64,000 bases of DNA from Pseudomonas koreensis (GCF_012986595.1 NZ_JAAQYM010000003.1:1-64000); one strand, 5' to 3'. Shown: positions 9,868-20,288, counted from the stretch's first letter. Translations and numbers: made by a program. The notes: generated from the sequence alone by a model not told the origin.

Positions 9868-10515
9868 ATGACTACCCAACGTCACTACTCGCCGATTGAC
9901 CGTCTTCTGCTGCAAGCCGATGCCGCGATGCGCACCCTGCTGCCCTTCAGCGGTCAGCCTTACCGTCCGTCGCCAGCGATCGTGCAGCCGGAAGCGCAGA
10001 TGAGCGACGAGGAGACCCGCCACGTGGCCGGCCTGATGCGCATCAACCACACCGGTGAAGTCTGCGCCCAGGCGTTGTATCAGGGTCAGGCGCTGACCGC
10101 CAAATTGCCGCAGGTGCGTGCAGCCATGGAGCACGCCGCCGAAGAAGAAATCGATCATCTGGTGTGGTGCGAGCAGCGCATCCATCAACTGGGCAGCCAC
10201 ACCAGCGTGCTCAATCCGCTGTTCTACGGCATGTCGTTCGGCATCGGCGCGGTGGCCGGCCTGATCAGTGACAAGGTCAGTCTCGGTTTCGTCGCGGCCA
10301 CCGAGCACCAGGTGTGCAAGCACTTGAACGAGCACCTGGAGCAATTGCCAGCCGAGGACGAGAAGTCCCGGGCGATTCTGCAGCAGATGCGCATTGATGA
10401 AGAACATCATGCAGAGAATGCACTGGATGCCGGCGGTTTCCGTTTTCCGGCGCCAGTGAAGTTCGGAATGAGTCTGTTGGCCAAGGTGATGACCAAGAGT
10501 ACATATCGAATCTGA
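9868..10515 (+). CDS. coq7: 3-demethoxyubiquinol 3-hydroxylase Coq7
   Basis: Di-iron monooxygenase that performs the last ring hydroxylation of ubiquinone synthesis. The 215-residue protein carries the ferritin-like ligand motifs [19 protein letters not shown] and [12 protein letters not shown] ribosome site (GGAGGT) lies just before the ATG. Pseudomonas carries this Coq7 type in this same neighbourhood, next to speD. Confidence 0.95.
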   Translation: MTTQRHYSPIDRLLLQADAAMRTLLPFSGQPYRPSPAIVQPEAQMSDEETRHVAGLMRINHTGEVCAQALYQGQALTAKLPQVRAAMEHAAEEEIDHLVWCEQRIHQLGSHTSVLNPLFYGMSFGIGAVAGLISDKVSLGFVAATEHQVCKHLNEHLEQLPAEDEKSRAILQQMRIDEEHHAENALDAGGFRFPAPVKFGMSLLAKVMTKSTYRI

Positions 10516-10535
10516 ATGCTGTAGCGCTGCATAAA

Positions 10536-10569
10536 CCCCCTTCACGAGCAGACTCGCTCCTACCGGGGG
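10536..10569. repeat. short REP-type palindrome after coq7
   Basis: CCCCC (10536-10540) and GGGGG (10565-10569) enclose ACGAGCAGACTCGCTCC, a member of the GAGCAGGCTCGCTCC repeat family found elsewhere in the window. Confidence 0.55.
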
Positions 10570-10583
10570 CATGCGGCAGACAT

Positions 10584-10616
10584 TAAAAAAGGCGACCGAA
10601 GTCGCCTTTTTTTTGT
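10584..10616. terminator. bidirectional intrinsic terminator between coq7 and speD
   Basis: AAAAAAGGCGAC / GTCGCCTTTTTTTT hairpin between the convergent genes, with A- and T-runs on both sides of the stem. Confidence 0.88.
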
Positions 10617-10627
10617 GCCCGAAAATC

Positions 10628-11422
10628 TTACGCCGGCATGTTGCGCGCGTAGAAGATCTCCAGCATTTCGTGTTTCACACGCTCGGTCACCTGAGCACGC
10701 TGCTCCGAGGACAGATTGCTGGTGGCGTCGCCGAACAGGTAGTTATCCAGCTCGAAGTTCTTCAGCAGCATTTTGGTGTGGAACAGGTTTTCCTGATACA
10801 CGTTCACGTCGGTCATCTGGTACGCGTCGCGGGTGTCTTCGGAAAGGTAGTTCTGGATCGAGTTGATCTCGTGATCGATGAAGTGCTTGTTGCCTTCAAC
10901 GTCACGGGTGAAGCCGCGCACACGGTAATCCACAGTCACGATGTCCGAATCGAACTGATGAATGAGGAAGTTGAGCGCTTTAAGCGGTGAAATGACACCA
11001 CAGGTCGACACGTCGATGTCCACACGGAACGTCGCAATACCGGCGTCCGGATGGATTTCCGGGTAGGTATGCACCGTTATGTGGCTCTTGTCGAGGTGGG
11101 CAAGGATGATTTCGGGCAATGGACCCGGAGACTCTTCGATCTGGCTGTCAGTCGGGGTCACCGGCTCTTCCGAGATCAGAATCGTGACGCTGGCACCCTG
11201 AGGCTCATAGTTCTGACTGGCAATGTTCAGAATGTTGGCACCAATGATTTCGACAACTTCCGTGAGGATCTGCGTCAGGCGTTCGGCGTTGTACTCTTGA
11301 TTGATGTACTCGACGTAAGCCTGCTGGTCTTGCGGGGTTTCCGCGTAGCAGATGTCATAGATGTTGAAGCTCAAGGTCTTTGTCAGGTTATTGAACCCGT
11401 GGAGCTTGAGTTTGCTTTTCAC
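10628..11422 (-). CDS. speD: S-adenosylmethionine decarboxylase proenzyme
   Basis: Makes decarboxylated S-adenosylmethionine, the aminopropyl donor for spermidine. The protein has 264 residues with a GTG start (11420-11422), the same length as E. coli SpeD. The self-cleavage site is visible as [13 protein letters not shown], with Lys112-Ser113; the serine becomes the pyruvoyl cofactor. An in-frame start at 11464 would add 14 residues unlike the family. Upstream lie about 240 non-coding bases before the OsmC-family gene on the same strand. Confidence 0.95.
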   Translation of the reverse strand: MKSKLKLHGFNNLTKTLSFNIYDICYAETPQDQQAYVEYINQEYNAERLTQILTEVVEIIGANILNIASQNYEPQGASVTILISEEPVTPTDSQIEESPGPLPEIILAHLDKSHITVHTYPEIHPDAGIATFRVDIDVSTCGVISPLKALNFLIHQFDSDIVTVDYRVRGFTRDVEGNKHFIDHEINSIQNYLSEDTRDAYQMTDVNVYQENLFHTKMLLKNFELDNYLFGDATSNLSSEQRAQVTERVKHEMLEIFYARNMPA

Positions 11423-11659
11423 CGTTAAAAACTCTCTATGTATGCGGCGCAGCCGCGTGATCAAGCATGCCCGTCAAGTGCGAACAACGCACCTGCGTAG
11501 GACGGTTAACACCTCTTCGCGATGGCGATTTTGGTTATCTGTTCAGGCGGATGACCCGTCGGCTGACCGATCACTGCCCTGAAAAAAGTGGCGCATTATG
11601 CAGACGTCAGCGAGGGATCGCCAGAGTCTGCACTGCTTTTATGATAGTTGAATGTCGGT

Positions 11660-12082
11660 TCAACCGAGTTCGACGATTTCATAATCGTGGGTGATTGCCA
11701 CGCCGGCCGCGCCGAGCATGATCGAGGCCGAGCAATACTTCTCGGCAGACAGCTCGATGGCGCGTTTGACCTGGGCTTCTTTCAGGCCACGACCCTTGAC
11801 CACGAAGTGCATGTGAATCTTGGTAAATACCTTCGGATCTTCGGTCGCACGCTCGGCTTCGAGGAACGCTTCGCAGCTTTCAACCGCCTGACGCGACTTC
11901 TTCAGGATGCTGACCACGTCGAAGTTGCTGCAACCGCCAACGCCCAGCAGGAGCATTTCCATCGGGCGAACACCCAGATTACGACCACCGGCGTCCGGCG
12001 GACCGTCCATGACCACGACATGACCGCTACCGGATTCGCCGAGGAACATGGCTTCGCCAGCCCATTGGATGCGTGCCTTCAT
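11660..12082 (-). CDS. OsmC-family peroxiredoxin-like protein
   Basis: 140-residue OsmC/Ohr-fold protein; the family reduces organic hydroperoxides by a two-cysteine mechanism. The two cysteines are in GVGGCSNFDV and AEKYCSAS. ATG at 12082 has GGAG 8 bases upstream, so it is preferred to an upstream TTG. It resembles the YhfA-type OsmC subgroup that sits beside crp in many gammaproteobacteria; here vfr is divergent from it. Confidence 0.85.
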   Translation of the reverse strand: MKARIQWAGEAMFLGESGSGHVVVMDGPPDAGGRNLGVRPMEMLLLGVGGCSNFDVVSILKKSRQAVESCEAFLEAERATEDPKVFTKIHMHFVVKGRGLKEAQVKRAIELSAEKYCSASIMLGAAGVAITHDYEIVELG

Positions 12083-12216
12083 CGCCAAGACTCCACTGTA
12101 GAAAAAAGGGTCGCCAGCTTAGCACAGGCCTTTGCTCCGACAGCGCGCGGCATTCCTAGGACGGATGCCTTTACTGCGTAGGTAATTTCTCGAATTTGCG
12201 ACGAAGTGTCTGGTAA

Positions 12217-12243
12217 GCTGGCGCCAATTCGCTGGCGCCAATT
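12217..12243. repeat. tandem 13-base direct repeat upstream of vfr
   Basis: GCTGGCGCCAATT occurs at 12217-12229 and again at 12231-12243. Each copy contains the 8-base palindrome TGGCGCCA. The pair lies about 80 bases before the vfr start in the region divergent from the OsmC-family gene. The 14-base spacing is compatible with paired protein sites; no binding protein is identified. Confidence 0.6.
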
Positions 12244-12319
12244 GTCAGCCTGTAGCGACCGCCTTCAACGCCTCATAAAAAAATCAAACATCACCGTGCA
12301 GTCTTTTCGGGATACAACC

Positions 12320-12964
12320 ATGGTTGCTATTACCCCCACACCCAAAATCAAGAACCTCGACAAGCTGTTGATGCATTGCCAGCGCCGTCGCCATGCGGCC
12401 AAGAGCAACATCATCTGCGCGGGCGATCGCTCGGACACGCTGTACTTCATCATCAAAGGTTCGGTCACCATCCTGATCGAGGATGACGACGGTCGCGAAA
12501 TGATCATCGCCTACCTCAATGCCGGGGATTTCTTCGGTGAGCTGGGTCTGTTTGAGCAGGCGGGACAGGAACAGCAACGCAGTGCCTGGGTGCGGGCCAA
12601 GGTCGAATGCGAGATCGCGGAAATCAGCTACGTGAAGTTCCGCGAATTGTCGCAGCAGGATCCAGACATTCTTTACGTCCTCAGCGGACAAATCGCACAA
12701 CGCCTGCGCAATACCACGCGCAAGGTCGGCGACCTGGCGTTTTTCGACGTCACGGGGCGCGTGGCGCGCTGCCTGCTGGAGCTGTGCAAGCAGCCCGACG
12801 CCATGACGCATCCGGACGGCATGCAGATCAAGGTGACCCGTCAGGAAATCGGGCGGATCGTTGGTTGTTCGCGGGAGATGGTCGGTCGCGTGCTCAAGGA
12901 TCTTGAAGAACGCAACCTGGTCGATGTGAAAGGCAAGACCATGGTGGTCTTCGGCACCCGCTAA
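12320..12964 (+). CDS. vfr: Vfr, cAMP receptor (CRP-family) transcription regulator
   Basis: Global cAMP-responsive activator, the Pseudomonas counterpart of Crp, controlling virulence, quorum-sensing and motility genes in P. aeruginosa. The 214-residue protein equals Vfr in length. The N-terminal cyclic-nucleotide domain includes [11 protein letters not shown] and QQRSAWVRA, and the C-terminal helix-turn-helix is [20 protein letters not shown]. The start [10 protein letters not shown] is the family start; the open frame extends upstream without homology. Two tandem 13-base repeats lie in its upstream region. Confidence 0.96.
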   Translation: MVAITPTPKIKNLDKLLMHCQRRRHAAKSNIICAGDRSDTLYFIIKGSVTILIEDDDGREMIIAYLNAGDFFGELGLFEQAGQEQQRSAWVRAKVECEIAEISYVKFRELSQQDPDILYVLSGQIAQRLRNTTRKVGDLAFFDVTGRVARCLLELCKQPDAMTHPDGMQIKVTRQEIGRIVGCSREMVGRVLKDLEERNLVDVKGKTMVVFGTR

Positions 12965-12974
12965 GCGCGCAACG

Positions 12975-13676
12975 TCAGGCGCTATAGACCTGCGCCAGCA
13001 TCAAACGAAACAGTTCATCCAGACGCGCCAAGGCATGTGGCGCGGCGAATTTCTCGTGCAGGGCAATATGGCTTTCAGCCCGCACCCGCTGCTCAAGGCC
13101 ACAAGCCTCATTGAAGCGATTGACTGCCGCGACCATAGACTCGCGCTCGTTATCCATGAGCATCGCCCCGTGCACCAGACCCACCGGACGCTGACCGCCC
13201 TGACTCTGGCGCCAGCGCTGGGCCGTGCCGACCATCTTGCGCCCGTCGAGATTGACGTTGAAACGACCGTCGCAGAACGCACCGTCGATTTCACCCAGGG
13301 ACGACTGACCACCCAGCTCATCCAGCAATTCGCAGATCGGATCACACAATCGCCGGTAACCGGTTTCGATGCGGTTCAGATCGCCTTCGCTGCGGGGCGG
13401 AGCGTAGACCAACGCGATGTTGATGGTGGATGCGGATTGCGGGACGGGTTCGCCACCGGTTTCACGCAGCAGCACCGGCCAGCCGGCAGCGGCAGAAACG
13501 TCGCAGGCGTGGTCGAAACCGGGAAGACGATTGAGGCGGCGTGGCATGACCAGGGCGCGATCGCTGGGCTGCCAGAAGAGAAGGCCGAATTCTGCGTCGC
13601 CGGCGCAGACAGAGGCGAGCAAGTCCTGTTCGGCTTGCAGGCCGGCTTCGATGGTCAGGGAGGTGGGCAGCGACAT
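12975..13676 (-). CDS. lipoate-protein ligase A-like protein (LplA/LipB fold)
   Basis: 233-residue member of the biotin/lipoate protein ligase fold. Visible features are the RRLNRLPGF segment, LRETGGEPVPQSASTIN in place of the classical RRxTGGGxVxHD, DGRFNVNLDGRKMVGTAQRW with the conserved lysine, and LVHGAMLM. The histidine-containing motif is altered, so activity on lipoate is uncertain; it may act on another cofactor or be non-catalytic. It is convergent with vfr. MSLPTSLTIE at 13676 is chosen since the open frame further upstream runs through a REP palindrome. Confidence 0.75.
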   Translation of the reverse strand: MSLPTSLTIEAGLQAEQDLLASVCAGDAEFGLLFWQPSDRALVMPRRLNRLPGFDHACDVSAAAGWPVLLRETGGEPVPQSASTINIALVYAPPRSEGDLNRIETGYRRLCDPICELLDELGGQSSLGEIDGAFCDGRFNVNLDGRKMVGTAQRWRQSQGGQRPVGLVHGAMLMDNERESMVAAVNRFNEACGLEQRVRAESHIALHEKFAAPHALARLDELFRLMLAQVYSA

Positions 13677-13727
13677 GGCGGGCTCCGGCAGATTTGGAAT
13701 CTTTGGGGATTTCGAGGGCCTCATCGC

Positions 13728-13783
13728 GAGCAGGCTCACTCCTACAGGGGGAACGCATTCCAAGTGTAGGAGTGAGCCTGCTC
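13728..13783. repeat. REP-type inverted repeat (GAGCAGGCTCACTCCTACA family)
   Basis: GAGCAGGCTCACTCCTACA at 13728-13746 pairs exactly with 13765-13783. It is between the lipoate-ligase-like gene and trpC, both on the minus strand. Confidence 0.85.
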
Positions 13784-13827
13784 CGGGCGGCGTTCCGACG
13801 ATGGCGTCGACTCGGCCTGAAAGAATA

Positions 13828-14667
13828 TCAGTCGAGGGTCGAACCGCTGACTACCGGACCACCGCGCTCCGGGAAGAATAACCGCTGCAGTTCGGTGCCC
13901 GGGCTTTCGGCGCGCATGAACGCCTCGCCCACCAGGAACGCGTAGACGTCGCTGATTTCCATCAACTCGACATCGGCGCGGTTGAGGATACCGCTCTCGG
14001 TGATCACCAGACGATCGCGTGGAATGCGCGGCAGCAGGTCGAGGGTGGTTTCCAGGCTGACATCGAAGGTGTGCAGGTTACGGTTGTTGACCCCGACCAA
14101 TGGTGTGTCGAGGGTTTTCAATGCACGTTCCAGTTCATCGCCGTCGTGCACTTCCACCAGCACGTCGAGACCGACGCCTCTGGCAACCGAAGCCAGCTCG
14201 GCCATTTTCACGTCGTCCAGTGCGGAGACGATCAACAGCACACAGTCGGCGCCCAGCGCACGGGCTTCGACGATCTGGTACGGATCGATCATGAAGTCCT
14301 TGCGGATCACCGGCAGCTTGCACGCGGCGCGGGCCTGTTGCAGGTAAATGTCGGCGCCTTGGAAGTAATCGATGTCAGTCAGCACCGACAGGCAGGTCGC
14401 CCCGCCCTTCTCGTAGCTCTTGGCGATATCGGCAGGCACGAAGTGCTCGCGAATCACGCCTTTGCTCGGCGAGGCCTTCTTGATTTCGGCGATGACTGCG
14501 GGGTGTTTCGTCTTGGCTTGATCGATCAATGCCTTGGCAAAACCACGGGGTGCATCGGCCGCCTTGGCCAGACTTTCCAGCTCGCTCAGGCTGACGCGAG
14601 CGCTGCGCTCGGCGACTTCCTGAACCTTGCGGGCCAGAATGTTTTCCAGAACCGTCGGTACACTCAT
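13828..14667 (-). CDS. trpC: indole-3-glycerol phosphate synthase
   Basis: Closes the ring of CdRP to indole-3-glycerol phosphate in tryptophan synthesis. The 279-residue TIM barrel carries [36 protein letters not shown] and the phosphate-binding ESGI. It is monofunctional, not fused to TrpF. Its ATG overlaps the trpD stop by 4 bases (14664-14667), so translation is probably coupled. Confidence 0.97.
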   Translation of the reverse strand: MSVPTVLENILARKVQEVAERSARVSLSELESLAKAADAPRGFAKALIDQAKTKHPAVIAEIKKASPSKGVIREHFVPADIAKSYEKGGATCLSVLTDIDYFQGADIYLQQARAACKLPVIRKDFMIDPYQIVEARALGADCVLLIVSALDDVKMAELASVARGVGLDVLVEVHDGDELERALKTLDTPLVGVNNRNLHTFDVSLETTLDLLPRIPRDRLVITESGILNRADVELMEISDVYAFLVGEAFMRAESPGTELQRLFFPERGGPVVSGSTLD

Positions 14668-15713
14668 CCCTCATTCTCCACTTTGAATACCGCGGTAAAG
14701 GCACCCAACTCCTCGAGTTTTTCCCGAGCAAGACCGGTATGCAGGGCGTCGTGCGCAAGCGCCACGCCTTCTTTCAAACTCGTGGCCAGGTCAGCGGCGT
14801 ACAGCGCTGCACCGGCATTGAGCACAATCATTTCAGCGGCTTTCTGGCCGTTTTCGGTTTTGCGCTTGCCCAGCGCATCGCGGATCAGCGCCAGCGACGC
14901 TTCCGGTCCTTCGACCGAGAGGCCGTGCAGGCTCTGGCTCTTCATGCCCAGATCTTCCGGCTCGACCCAGTACTCGCTGATCTCGTTGTTCTTCAGTTCG
15001 GCGACATACGTCGGCGCGGCCAGGCTGAACTCGTCCAGACCGTCCTTCGAATGCACCACCAACACGTGTTTGCTGCCCAGACGCTGCAAGACTTCGGCCA
15101 ATGGCCGGCACAGGGCCTGGGTGAACACGCCCACCACCTGATGTTTCACACCGGCCGGATTCGTAAGCGGGCCGAGCATGTTGAACAGCGTACGCAGACC
15201 GAGATCGCGGCGCGGGCCGGCGGCGTACTTCATGGCTTTGTGATGGGTCTGGGCAAACATGAAACCGATGCCGACGTTGTCGATGCATCGGGCAACCTGA
15301 ACCGGCGTCAGGTTCAGGTAGATGCCGGCGGCTTCCAGCAAGTCGGCGCTGCCGCTCTTGCCCGATACCGCACGGTTGCCGTGCTTGGCCACAGTGCAAC
15401 CGGCTGCCGCGACGACAAACGAAGAGGCCGTCGACACGTTGAAGATGTTCGCGCCGTCACCGCCAGTCCCCACCACATCGACCACGCCGTCGAGGGTCTT
15501 GAGTTCGACCTGATCGGCCAGTTCGCGCATCACCGATACGGCGCCGACGATTTCATCGATGCTTTCGCTCTTCATGCGCATGGCCATCATGAACGCGCCG
15601 ATCTGCGCATCTGTGCATTGGCCGGTCATGATTTCGCGCATCACGTCGCGCATTTCATCGGTGCTGAGGTCAAGGTGATCGACGATACGGCTCAGGGCTG
15701 TCTTGATATTCAT
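14664..15713 (-). CDS. trpD: anthranilate phosphoribosyltransferase
   Basis: Transfers the phosphoribosyl group of PRPP to anthranilate. The 349-residue protein has the PRPP-binding [24 protein letters not shown] and LGPLTNPA motifs. It is the middle gene of trpGDC, starting 9 bases after trpG and overlapping trpC. Confidence 0.97.
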   Translation of the reverse strand: MNIKTALSRIVDHLDLSTDEMRDVMREIMTGQCTDAQIGAFMMAMRMKSESIDEIVGAVSVMRELADQVELKTLDGVVDVVGTGGDGANIFNVSTASSFVVAAAGCTVAKHGNRAVSGKSGSADLLEAAGIYLNLTPVQVARCIDNVGIGFMFAQTHHKAMKYAAGPRRDLGLRTLFNMLGPLTNPAGVKHQVVGVFTQALCRPLAEVLQRLGSKHVLVVHSKDGLDEFSLAAPTYVAELKNNEISEYWVEPEDLGMKSQSLHGLSVEGPEASLALIRDALGKRKTENGQKAAEMIVLNAGAALYAADLATSLKEGVALAHDALHTGLAREKLEELGAFTAVFKVENEG

Positions 15714-15722
15714 GGGAAGTCC

Positions 15723-16316
15723 TTAGCGCGTGCCGCCGGTTTGTTTGAGGAAGTTGGCAAACAGTTCATGGCCCTGCTCGGTGAGGATCGATTCAGGGTG
15801 GAACTGTACGCCCTCAATGTTCAGGGTCTTGTGACGCAGGCCCATGATTTCGTCGACCGAGCCGTCATCGTGTTGCGTCCACGCGGTCAGCTCCAGGCAC
15901 TCGGGCAAAGTATCGTGCTTGACGATCAGCGAGTGATAGCGGGTAACCGTCAGCGGATGATTCAAACCTTGGAAAACGCCCTTGTCCTCGTGGAATACCG
16001 GGCTAGTCTTACCGTGCATTACCTGACGGGCGCGCACCACATCGCCACCGAAGGCCTGACCGATGGACTGGTGACCCAGGCAAACGCCGAGGATCGGCAG
16101 TTTGCCGGCAAAGTGCTTGATCGCCTCGATGGAAATGCCGGCTTCACTCGGCGTGCACGGACCAGGGGAGACCACGATGCGCTCCGGGTTGAGCGCTTCG
16201 ATTTCGGCGATGGTCAGCTCGTCGTTGCGCACCACCTTGACCTCGGCACCCAGCTCGCCGAGGTATTGCACAACGTTGTAAGTAAAGGAGTCGTAGTTGT
16301 CGATCATCAGCAACAT
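15723..16316 (-). CDS. trpG: anthranilate synthase component II (glutamine amidotransferase)
   Basis: Provides ammonia from glutamine to TrpE. The 197-residue class I glutamine amidotransferase has the nucleophile Cys79 in GVCLGHQ and the catalytic His/Glu in [17 protein letters not shown] is the family start; the frame continues upstream without homology. It is the first gene of trpGDC and is separated from trpE by the esterase gene. A leader peptide gene rich in Trp at its end is 164 bases upstream. Confidence 0.97.
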   Translation of the reverse strand: MLLMIDNYDSFTYNVVQYLGELGAEVKVVRNDELTIAEIEALNPERIVVSPGPCTPSEAGISIEAIKHFAGKLPILGVCLGHQSIGQAFGGDVVRARQVMHGKTSPVFHEDKGVFQGLNHPLTVTRYHSLIVKHDTLPECLELTAWTQHDDGSVDEIMGLRHKTLNIEGVQFHPESILTEQGHELFANFLKQTGGTR

Positions 16317-16480
16317 GGCGTTTCGAACCTCTTGAATTCTGACTTGAAGACAGCCTTCAGATGACTTGCCCGCAGGGCGCTGCACGACGTCGGACGCGGG
16401 AATGCACGTCGGCACAGCGGCATTTCAAACGGGTAAGGAAGGCAAAGCGATACAGATCCGGCCGGGCCGGCAGAAAAGAT

Positions 16481-16567
16481 TCAGGCGCGCCAACGCCAAC
16501 GGGCGTGTGCCTTGATGACTTGATCCAGAAGTTTGCTGACGATCAACACGGGGAAGGTCTCGTTCAT
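16481..16567 (-). CDS. trpL: trpGDC leader peptide, ending Trp-Arg-Trp-Arg-Ala
   Basis: A 28-codon frame upstream of trpG begins MNETFPVLIV and ends VIKAHARWRWRA. Two Trp codons (16496-16498 and 16490-16492) lie close to its stop, as in attenuation leaders. The last part is nearly the same as the C-terminus of gph ([12 protein letters not shown]), which sits at the equivalent place before trpE. After the stop comes a GC-rich palindrome (CCGGCCGGGCCGG, 16459-16471). Regulation of trpE and trpGDC by attenuation has been described in P. putida. The start is uncertain, having no clear ribosome site; the codons near the stop are well supported by the duplicated copy. Confidence 0.75.
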   Translation of the reverse strand: MNETFPVLIVSKLLDQVIKAHARWRWRA

Positions 16568-16602
16568 ACGTTCTGGCACAGTAACTTAGCTGGGCGGAGC
16601 GT

Positions 16603-16631
16603 GCAATATGGCGGGGCCGGCAGGGGAACAA
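16603..16631 (-). promoter_or_regulatory. candidate promoter of the trpL-trpGDC transcript
   Basis: On the minus strand TTGTTC (16626-16631), 17 bases, TATTGC (16603-16608). It would start RNA about 30 bases before the leader peptide start. Confidence 0.4.
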
Positions 16632-16674
16632 ACTTTGCGGGGGTTCACGACCGATGGCAAAAGGCCGGGAGTTT

Positions 16675-16703
16675 TTGGTACTGTCGTTTCGTTCACCTAC
16701 AAC
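16675..16703 (+). promoter_or_regulatory. candidate promoter of the autotransporter esterase gene
   Basis: TTGGTA (16675-16680), 17 bases, TACAAC (16698-16703), ending about 22 bases before the ATG at 16725. Confidence 0.35.
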
Positions 16704-16724
16704 AATAAATAAACGGACTTGCTC

Positions 16725-18635
16725 ATGATCAAACAGACGTTGTTTGTACCGCTCGCCGGATGCCTGCTCGCCATGGCATGTGCCCAGGCGTACGCAGCAC
16801 CCGCGCCCTACTCCAATTTCATCGTGTTCGGCGACAGCCTGAACGATGCCGGGACCTTCAAGGACACCGGCGGTCCGGCCGGCGCCACGCAGCGCTACAC
16901 CAACCGCACCGGCCCGTTGTACAAGGACGGTACCGGCGAGAACCGCGACCTCAACGCCACCCAGATCATCGGCGGCAAACTGGGCTTCAGCCCTGATCAG
17001 ACCGCGTCTTCGTCCTCGGCCGTACGGGCTGGCGAAGGTCTGGCCGATGGCAATAACTGGGCGGTGGGCGGTTACCGTACCGACCAGATTCTCGACTCGA
17101 TTACCACGCAGTCCGCCACCGGCGAACGCACCCGCAGCGGTTACCTGCCTTCGAACGGCTTCCGCGCCGACCCGAATGCGCTGTATTACCTGTCCGGAGG
17201 CGGTAACGACTTCCTCCAGGGCCGCGTGCTCAGTCTCGATCAGGCCAGTTCGGCGGCTGATCGCCTGGCTGACAGCGCACGTACGCTGCAAGGCGCCGGC
17301 GCCAAATACATCATGGTCTGGCTGCTGCCGGACATCGGCCTGACCCCGGCGATCAACGGCTCGCCGCTGCAGTCTTTCACCTCGCAACTCAGCGCTCGGT
17401 TCAACACCGAACTGGTCAGCCAGTTGCAGGGCATCAACGCCGAAATCATTCCGTTGAACATTCCGGTGCTGCTCAAAGAGGCCTTCGCCAATCCGGCACA
17501 GTTCGGCCTCGCAACCGACCAGAACCTGACCGCCACCTGCTTCAGCGGCAACAGTTGCACAGAGAACGCCAGATACGGCATCAACAGCGCCACCCCGGAC
17601 CCGACCAAGCTGATCTACAACGACTCGGTGCACCCGACCGAAGCGGGTCAGCGCCTGATTGCCGATTACGCCTACTCGCTGCTGGCGGCCCCGTGGGAGC
17701 TGACCTTGCTCCCGGAAATGGCCCAAGGCTCATTGCGCGCGCACCAGGATGAACTGCGCAATCAATGGCTGGCCGACTGGGAAAACTGGCAGGGCATCGG
17801 CCAATGGCGCGCGATCGTCGCCGGTGGCGGTCAGCATCAGGACTTCGACGGCCAGCACAGCGCCGCCAGTGCCGATGGCAACGGCTATAACCTGAACATC
17901 GGCGGCAGCTATCGCGTCAACGAGGCCTGGCGTGTCGGCGTGGCCGCTGGTCTTTACCACCAGAAACTCGAAGCCGGCGACGCTGACTCGGAATACAAAC
18001 TCAATTCCTACATGGGCACCGCGTTCGCTCAGTACCAGCAAAACCGCTGGTGGGGCGATCTGGCGATGACCGCCGGCAAACTCGACTACGACAGCCTCAA
18101 GCGCAAATTCCAGCTCGGGGTCAACGAGCGCGGGGAAAAAGGCGATACCGACGGCTACGTGCTGGCGATCAGTGGCCGCATCGGTTACGACATCGCGCAG
18201 CAGGCCAGCAGCCCGTGGCATCTGTCGCCGTTTGTCAGCGCCGACTTTGGCAAGACCGAAGTCGATGGTTACTCGGAAAAAGGCGCGGACTCGACGGCGC
18301 TGACCTTCGATGACCAGTCGCGCAACTCTCGGCGCCTGGGCGTGGGTATCCAGGGCAAGTACCAGATCACCGCGCAGACCGAAGTGTTCGGTGAATTCGC
18401 CCACGAGCGTGAGTACAACGATGACCGGCAAGACTTGACCATCAACCTCAACAGCCTGCCAGGCAACCGTTTCACCCTCGAAGGCTACGAGCCGCAGACC
18501 AACCTCAATCGCCTGAACCTGGGCGTGAGCCACAAGCTCACTCAGGACCTGGCCCTGCGCGCCAGCTACAACGTGCGCAAGGATGACGACTTTACCCAGC
18601 AAGGGGTTAACGTCGGGGTCAGTCTGGATTTCTGA
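16725..18635 (+). CDS. estP: GDSL-type autotransporter esterase (EstA/EstP)
   Basis: Outer-membrane-anchored esterase of 636 residues. A signal peptide (about 1-24, ending AYAA) precedes a GDSL hydrolase passenger with the catalytic FGDSLNDAG block, GGGNDF and the Asp/His pair in DSVHPTEAG. The C-terminal part, about residues 365-636, is an autotransporter beta-barrel ending in SLDF with terminal Phe. EstA of P. aeruginosa, of similar size, affects rhamnolipid production and motility. The gene sits alone between trpG and trpE, a gap occupied by R/F pyocins in P. aeruginosa. ATG at 16725 follows a weak purine-rich site. Confidence 0.93.
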   Translation: MIKQTLFVPLAGCLLAMACAQAYAAPAPYSNFIVFGDSLNDAGTFKDTGGPAGATQRYTNRTGPLYKDGTGENRDLNATQIIGGKLGFSPDQTASSSSAVRAGEGLADGNNWAVGGYRTDQILDSITTQSATGERTRSGYLPSNGFRADPNALYYLSGGGNDFLQGRVLSLDQASSAADRLADSARTLQGAGAKYIMVWLLPDIGLTPAINGSPLQSFTSQLSARFNTELVSQLQGINAEIIPLNIPVLLKEAFANPAQFGLATDQNLTATCFSGNSCTENARYGINSATPDPTKLIYNDSVHPTEAGQRLIADYAYSLLAAPWELTLLPEMAQGSLRAHQDELRNQWLADWENWQGIGQWRAIVAGGGQHQDFDGQHSAASADGNGYNLNIGGSYRVNEAWRVGVAAGLYHQKLEAGDADSEYKLNSYMGTAFAQYQQNRWWGDLAMTAGKLDYDSLKRKFQLGVNERGEKGDTDGYVLAISGRIGYDIAQQASSPWHLSPFVSADFGKTEVDGYSEKGADSTALTFDDQSRNSRRLGVGIQGKYQITAQTEVFGEFAHEREYNDDRQDLTINLNSLPGNRFTLEGYEPQTNLNRLNLGVSHKLTQDLALRASYNVRKDDDFTQQGVNVGVSLDF

Positions 18636-18646
18636 TTGGCGGGCAT

Positions 18647-18683
18647 AAAAAACGCGGCACCCTTACAGGCGCCGCGTTTTTTT
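18647..18683. terminator. intrinsic terminator after the esterase gene
   Basis: AAAAAACGCGGC / GCCGCGTTTTTTT hairpin directly after the esterase stop; the A-run on the left lets it also work for trpE coming from the other side. Confidence 0.85.
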
Positions 18684-18702
18684 ATGGCTGAACACAATCC
18701 AG

Positions 18703-18792
18703 TGCAGGAGCGAGCCCGCTCGCGATGGTGGTGTATCAGTCAACATCTACAGCGACTGACACGTCCTCTTCGCGAGCAGGCTCGCTCCTACA
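18703..18792. repeat. REP-type inverted repeat (GGAGCGAGCCTGCTCGCGA family)
   Basis: TGCAGGAGCGAGCCCGCTCGCGA at 18703-18725 pairs, with two mismatches, with 18770-18792 (arm quoted is split as TGCAGGAGCGAGCC and CGCTCGCGA). It lies between the convergent esterase and trpE genes. Confidence 0.85.
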
Positions 18793-18806
18793 GGGGATAA
18801 CGTGGA

Positions 18807-20288
18807 TCAAATTTCCGGGGTTTGCTCGGCCAGGGCCACCGCGCGGAACATTGCGCGGCGCTTGTTCAGGGTTTCTTCCCATTCCAGCGCCGGCACCGAG
18901 TCGGCCACGATGCCGCCCCCGGCCTGCACGTGCAGTTCGCCGTTCTTGATCACCGCAGTACGAATCGCAATCGCGGTGTCCATGTTGCCGTTCCAGGCGA
19001 AGTAACCGACTGCGCCGCCATACACGCCACGTTTGACCGGTTCCAGCTCGTCGATGATTTCCATCGCGCGAATCTTCGGTGCGCCCGACAAGGTGCCCGC
19101 CGGCAGAATCGCCCGCAGTGCATCCATCGCCGTCAGCCCGGCCTTCAACTGGCCGGTCACGTTAGAGACGATGTGCATCACGTTGGAATAGCGCTCGATG
19201 ACCATCTTCTCGGTGAGCTTCACCGAACCGATTTCCGAGACGCGCCCGGTGTCGTTGCGACCCAGATCGATCAGCATCAAGTGCTCGGCGATCTCTTTGT
19301 CGTCCGACAGCAGGTCTTCTTCCAGCGCCCGATCCGCTTCTTCGGTGGCGCCACGCGGACGCGTACCGGCAATCGGGCGCACGGTGATCAGGTTGTCTTC
19401 GACCCGCACCAGCACTTCCGGCGAACTGCCGACGACGTGGAAGTCGCCGAAGTTGAAGAAGTACATGTACGGCGTCGGGTTGAAGCAACGCAGGGCGCGG
19501 TACAGATCGATCGGCGCGGCCTTGAAGTCGATCGACATGCGCTGCGACGGCACGACCTGCATGCAGTCACCGGCCAGGATGTATTCCTTGATGGTGTCGA
19601 CGGCTTTTTCGTAATCGTCCTGGGTGAAACTGGAGCGGAATACCGGGTCAGCCGCTTGCTGCTTGCTGAAATCCAGGCCACGGCGCGGGGTGATCGGCTG
19701 ACGCAGTTTCTCCAGCAATCCCTGCAATTGCGCCTGACCTTGCTCGTAGGCATCAGCCTGCGAAGGATCGGCCAGGACGATCGCGTGCATCTTGCCGGCG
19801 AGGTTATCGAACACCACCACCGCATCGGACACCATCAGCAGAATGTCCGGTACGCCCAGCGGATCCGGGTTCGGGCACTTGCCCAGACGCTTTTCCACAT
19901 AGCGCACGCAGTCATAACCGAAGTAACCGACCAGGCCACCGTTGAAACGCGGCAGACCGGCGATGGTCGGTACGTTGTAGCGGGCCTTGAAGGTTTCGAC
20001 GAAGGCCAGCGGGTCTTCGACGTCATGGCTTTCGGTCTCGACGCCGTCGACAGTGATGCTTACGTGATGATCGTGAACCCGCAGCACGGTGCGGCAAGGC
20101 AGGCCGATGATCGAATAGCGGCCCCATTTCTCGCCGCCCTGCACCGATTCGAGCAGGTAGGAGTTGGGCTGGTCAGCCAGTTTCAGATAGATCGACAGCG
20201 GCGTGTCGAAGTCGGCCAGGGTTTCGCAGGCCAACGGAATGCGGTTGTAGCCGTCGGCGGCCAAGCGCAGGAATTCTTCGCGGATCAT
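18807..20288 (-). CDS. trpE: anthranilate synthase component I
   Basis: Converts chorismate and ammonia (from TrpG) to anthranilate. The 493-residue protein starts [10 protein letters not shown] and includes the feedback-site motif LLES near residue 45, the chorismate-binding IAGTRPRG and the C-terminal [15 protein letters not shown]. It lies 70 bases after gph on the same strand, and the end of gph forms a trp leader-like sequence. Genes gph, rpe and trpE probably share a transcript. Confidence 0.97.
   Translation of the reverse strand: MIREEFLRLAADGYNRIPLACETLADFDTPLSIYLKLADQPNSYLLESVQGGEKWGRYSIIGLPCRTVLRVHDHHVSITVDGVETESHDVEDPLAFVETFKARYNVPTIAGLPRFNGGLVGYFGYDCVRYVEKRLGKCPNPDPLGVPDILLMVSDAVVVFDNLAGKMHAIVLADPSQADAYEQGQAQLQGLLEKLRQPITPRRGLDFSKQQAADPVFRSSFTQDDYEKAVDTIKEYILAGDCMQVVPSQRMSIDFKAAPIDLYRALRCFNPTPYMYFFNFGDFHVVGSSPEVLVRVEDNLITVRPIAGTRPRGATEEADRALEEDLLSDDKEIAEHLMLIDLGRNDTGRVSEIGSVKLTEKMVIERYSNVMHIVSNVTGQLKAGLTAMDALRAILPAGTLSGAPKIRAMEIIDELEPVKRGVYGGAVGYFAWNGNMDTAIAIRTAVIKNGELHVQAGGGIVADSVPALEWEETLNKRRAMFRAVALAEQTPEI

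Noticed and set aside
14739..16364. 541-codon open frame antisense to trpD and trpG
   Set aside because: Shadow frame spanning two certain genes; high-G+C genomes often leave long antisense frames open.
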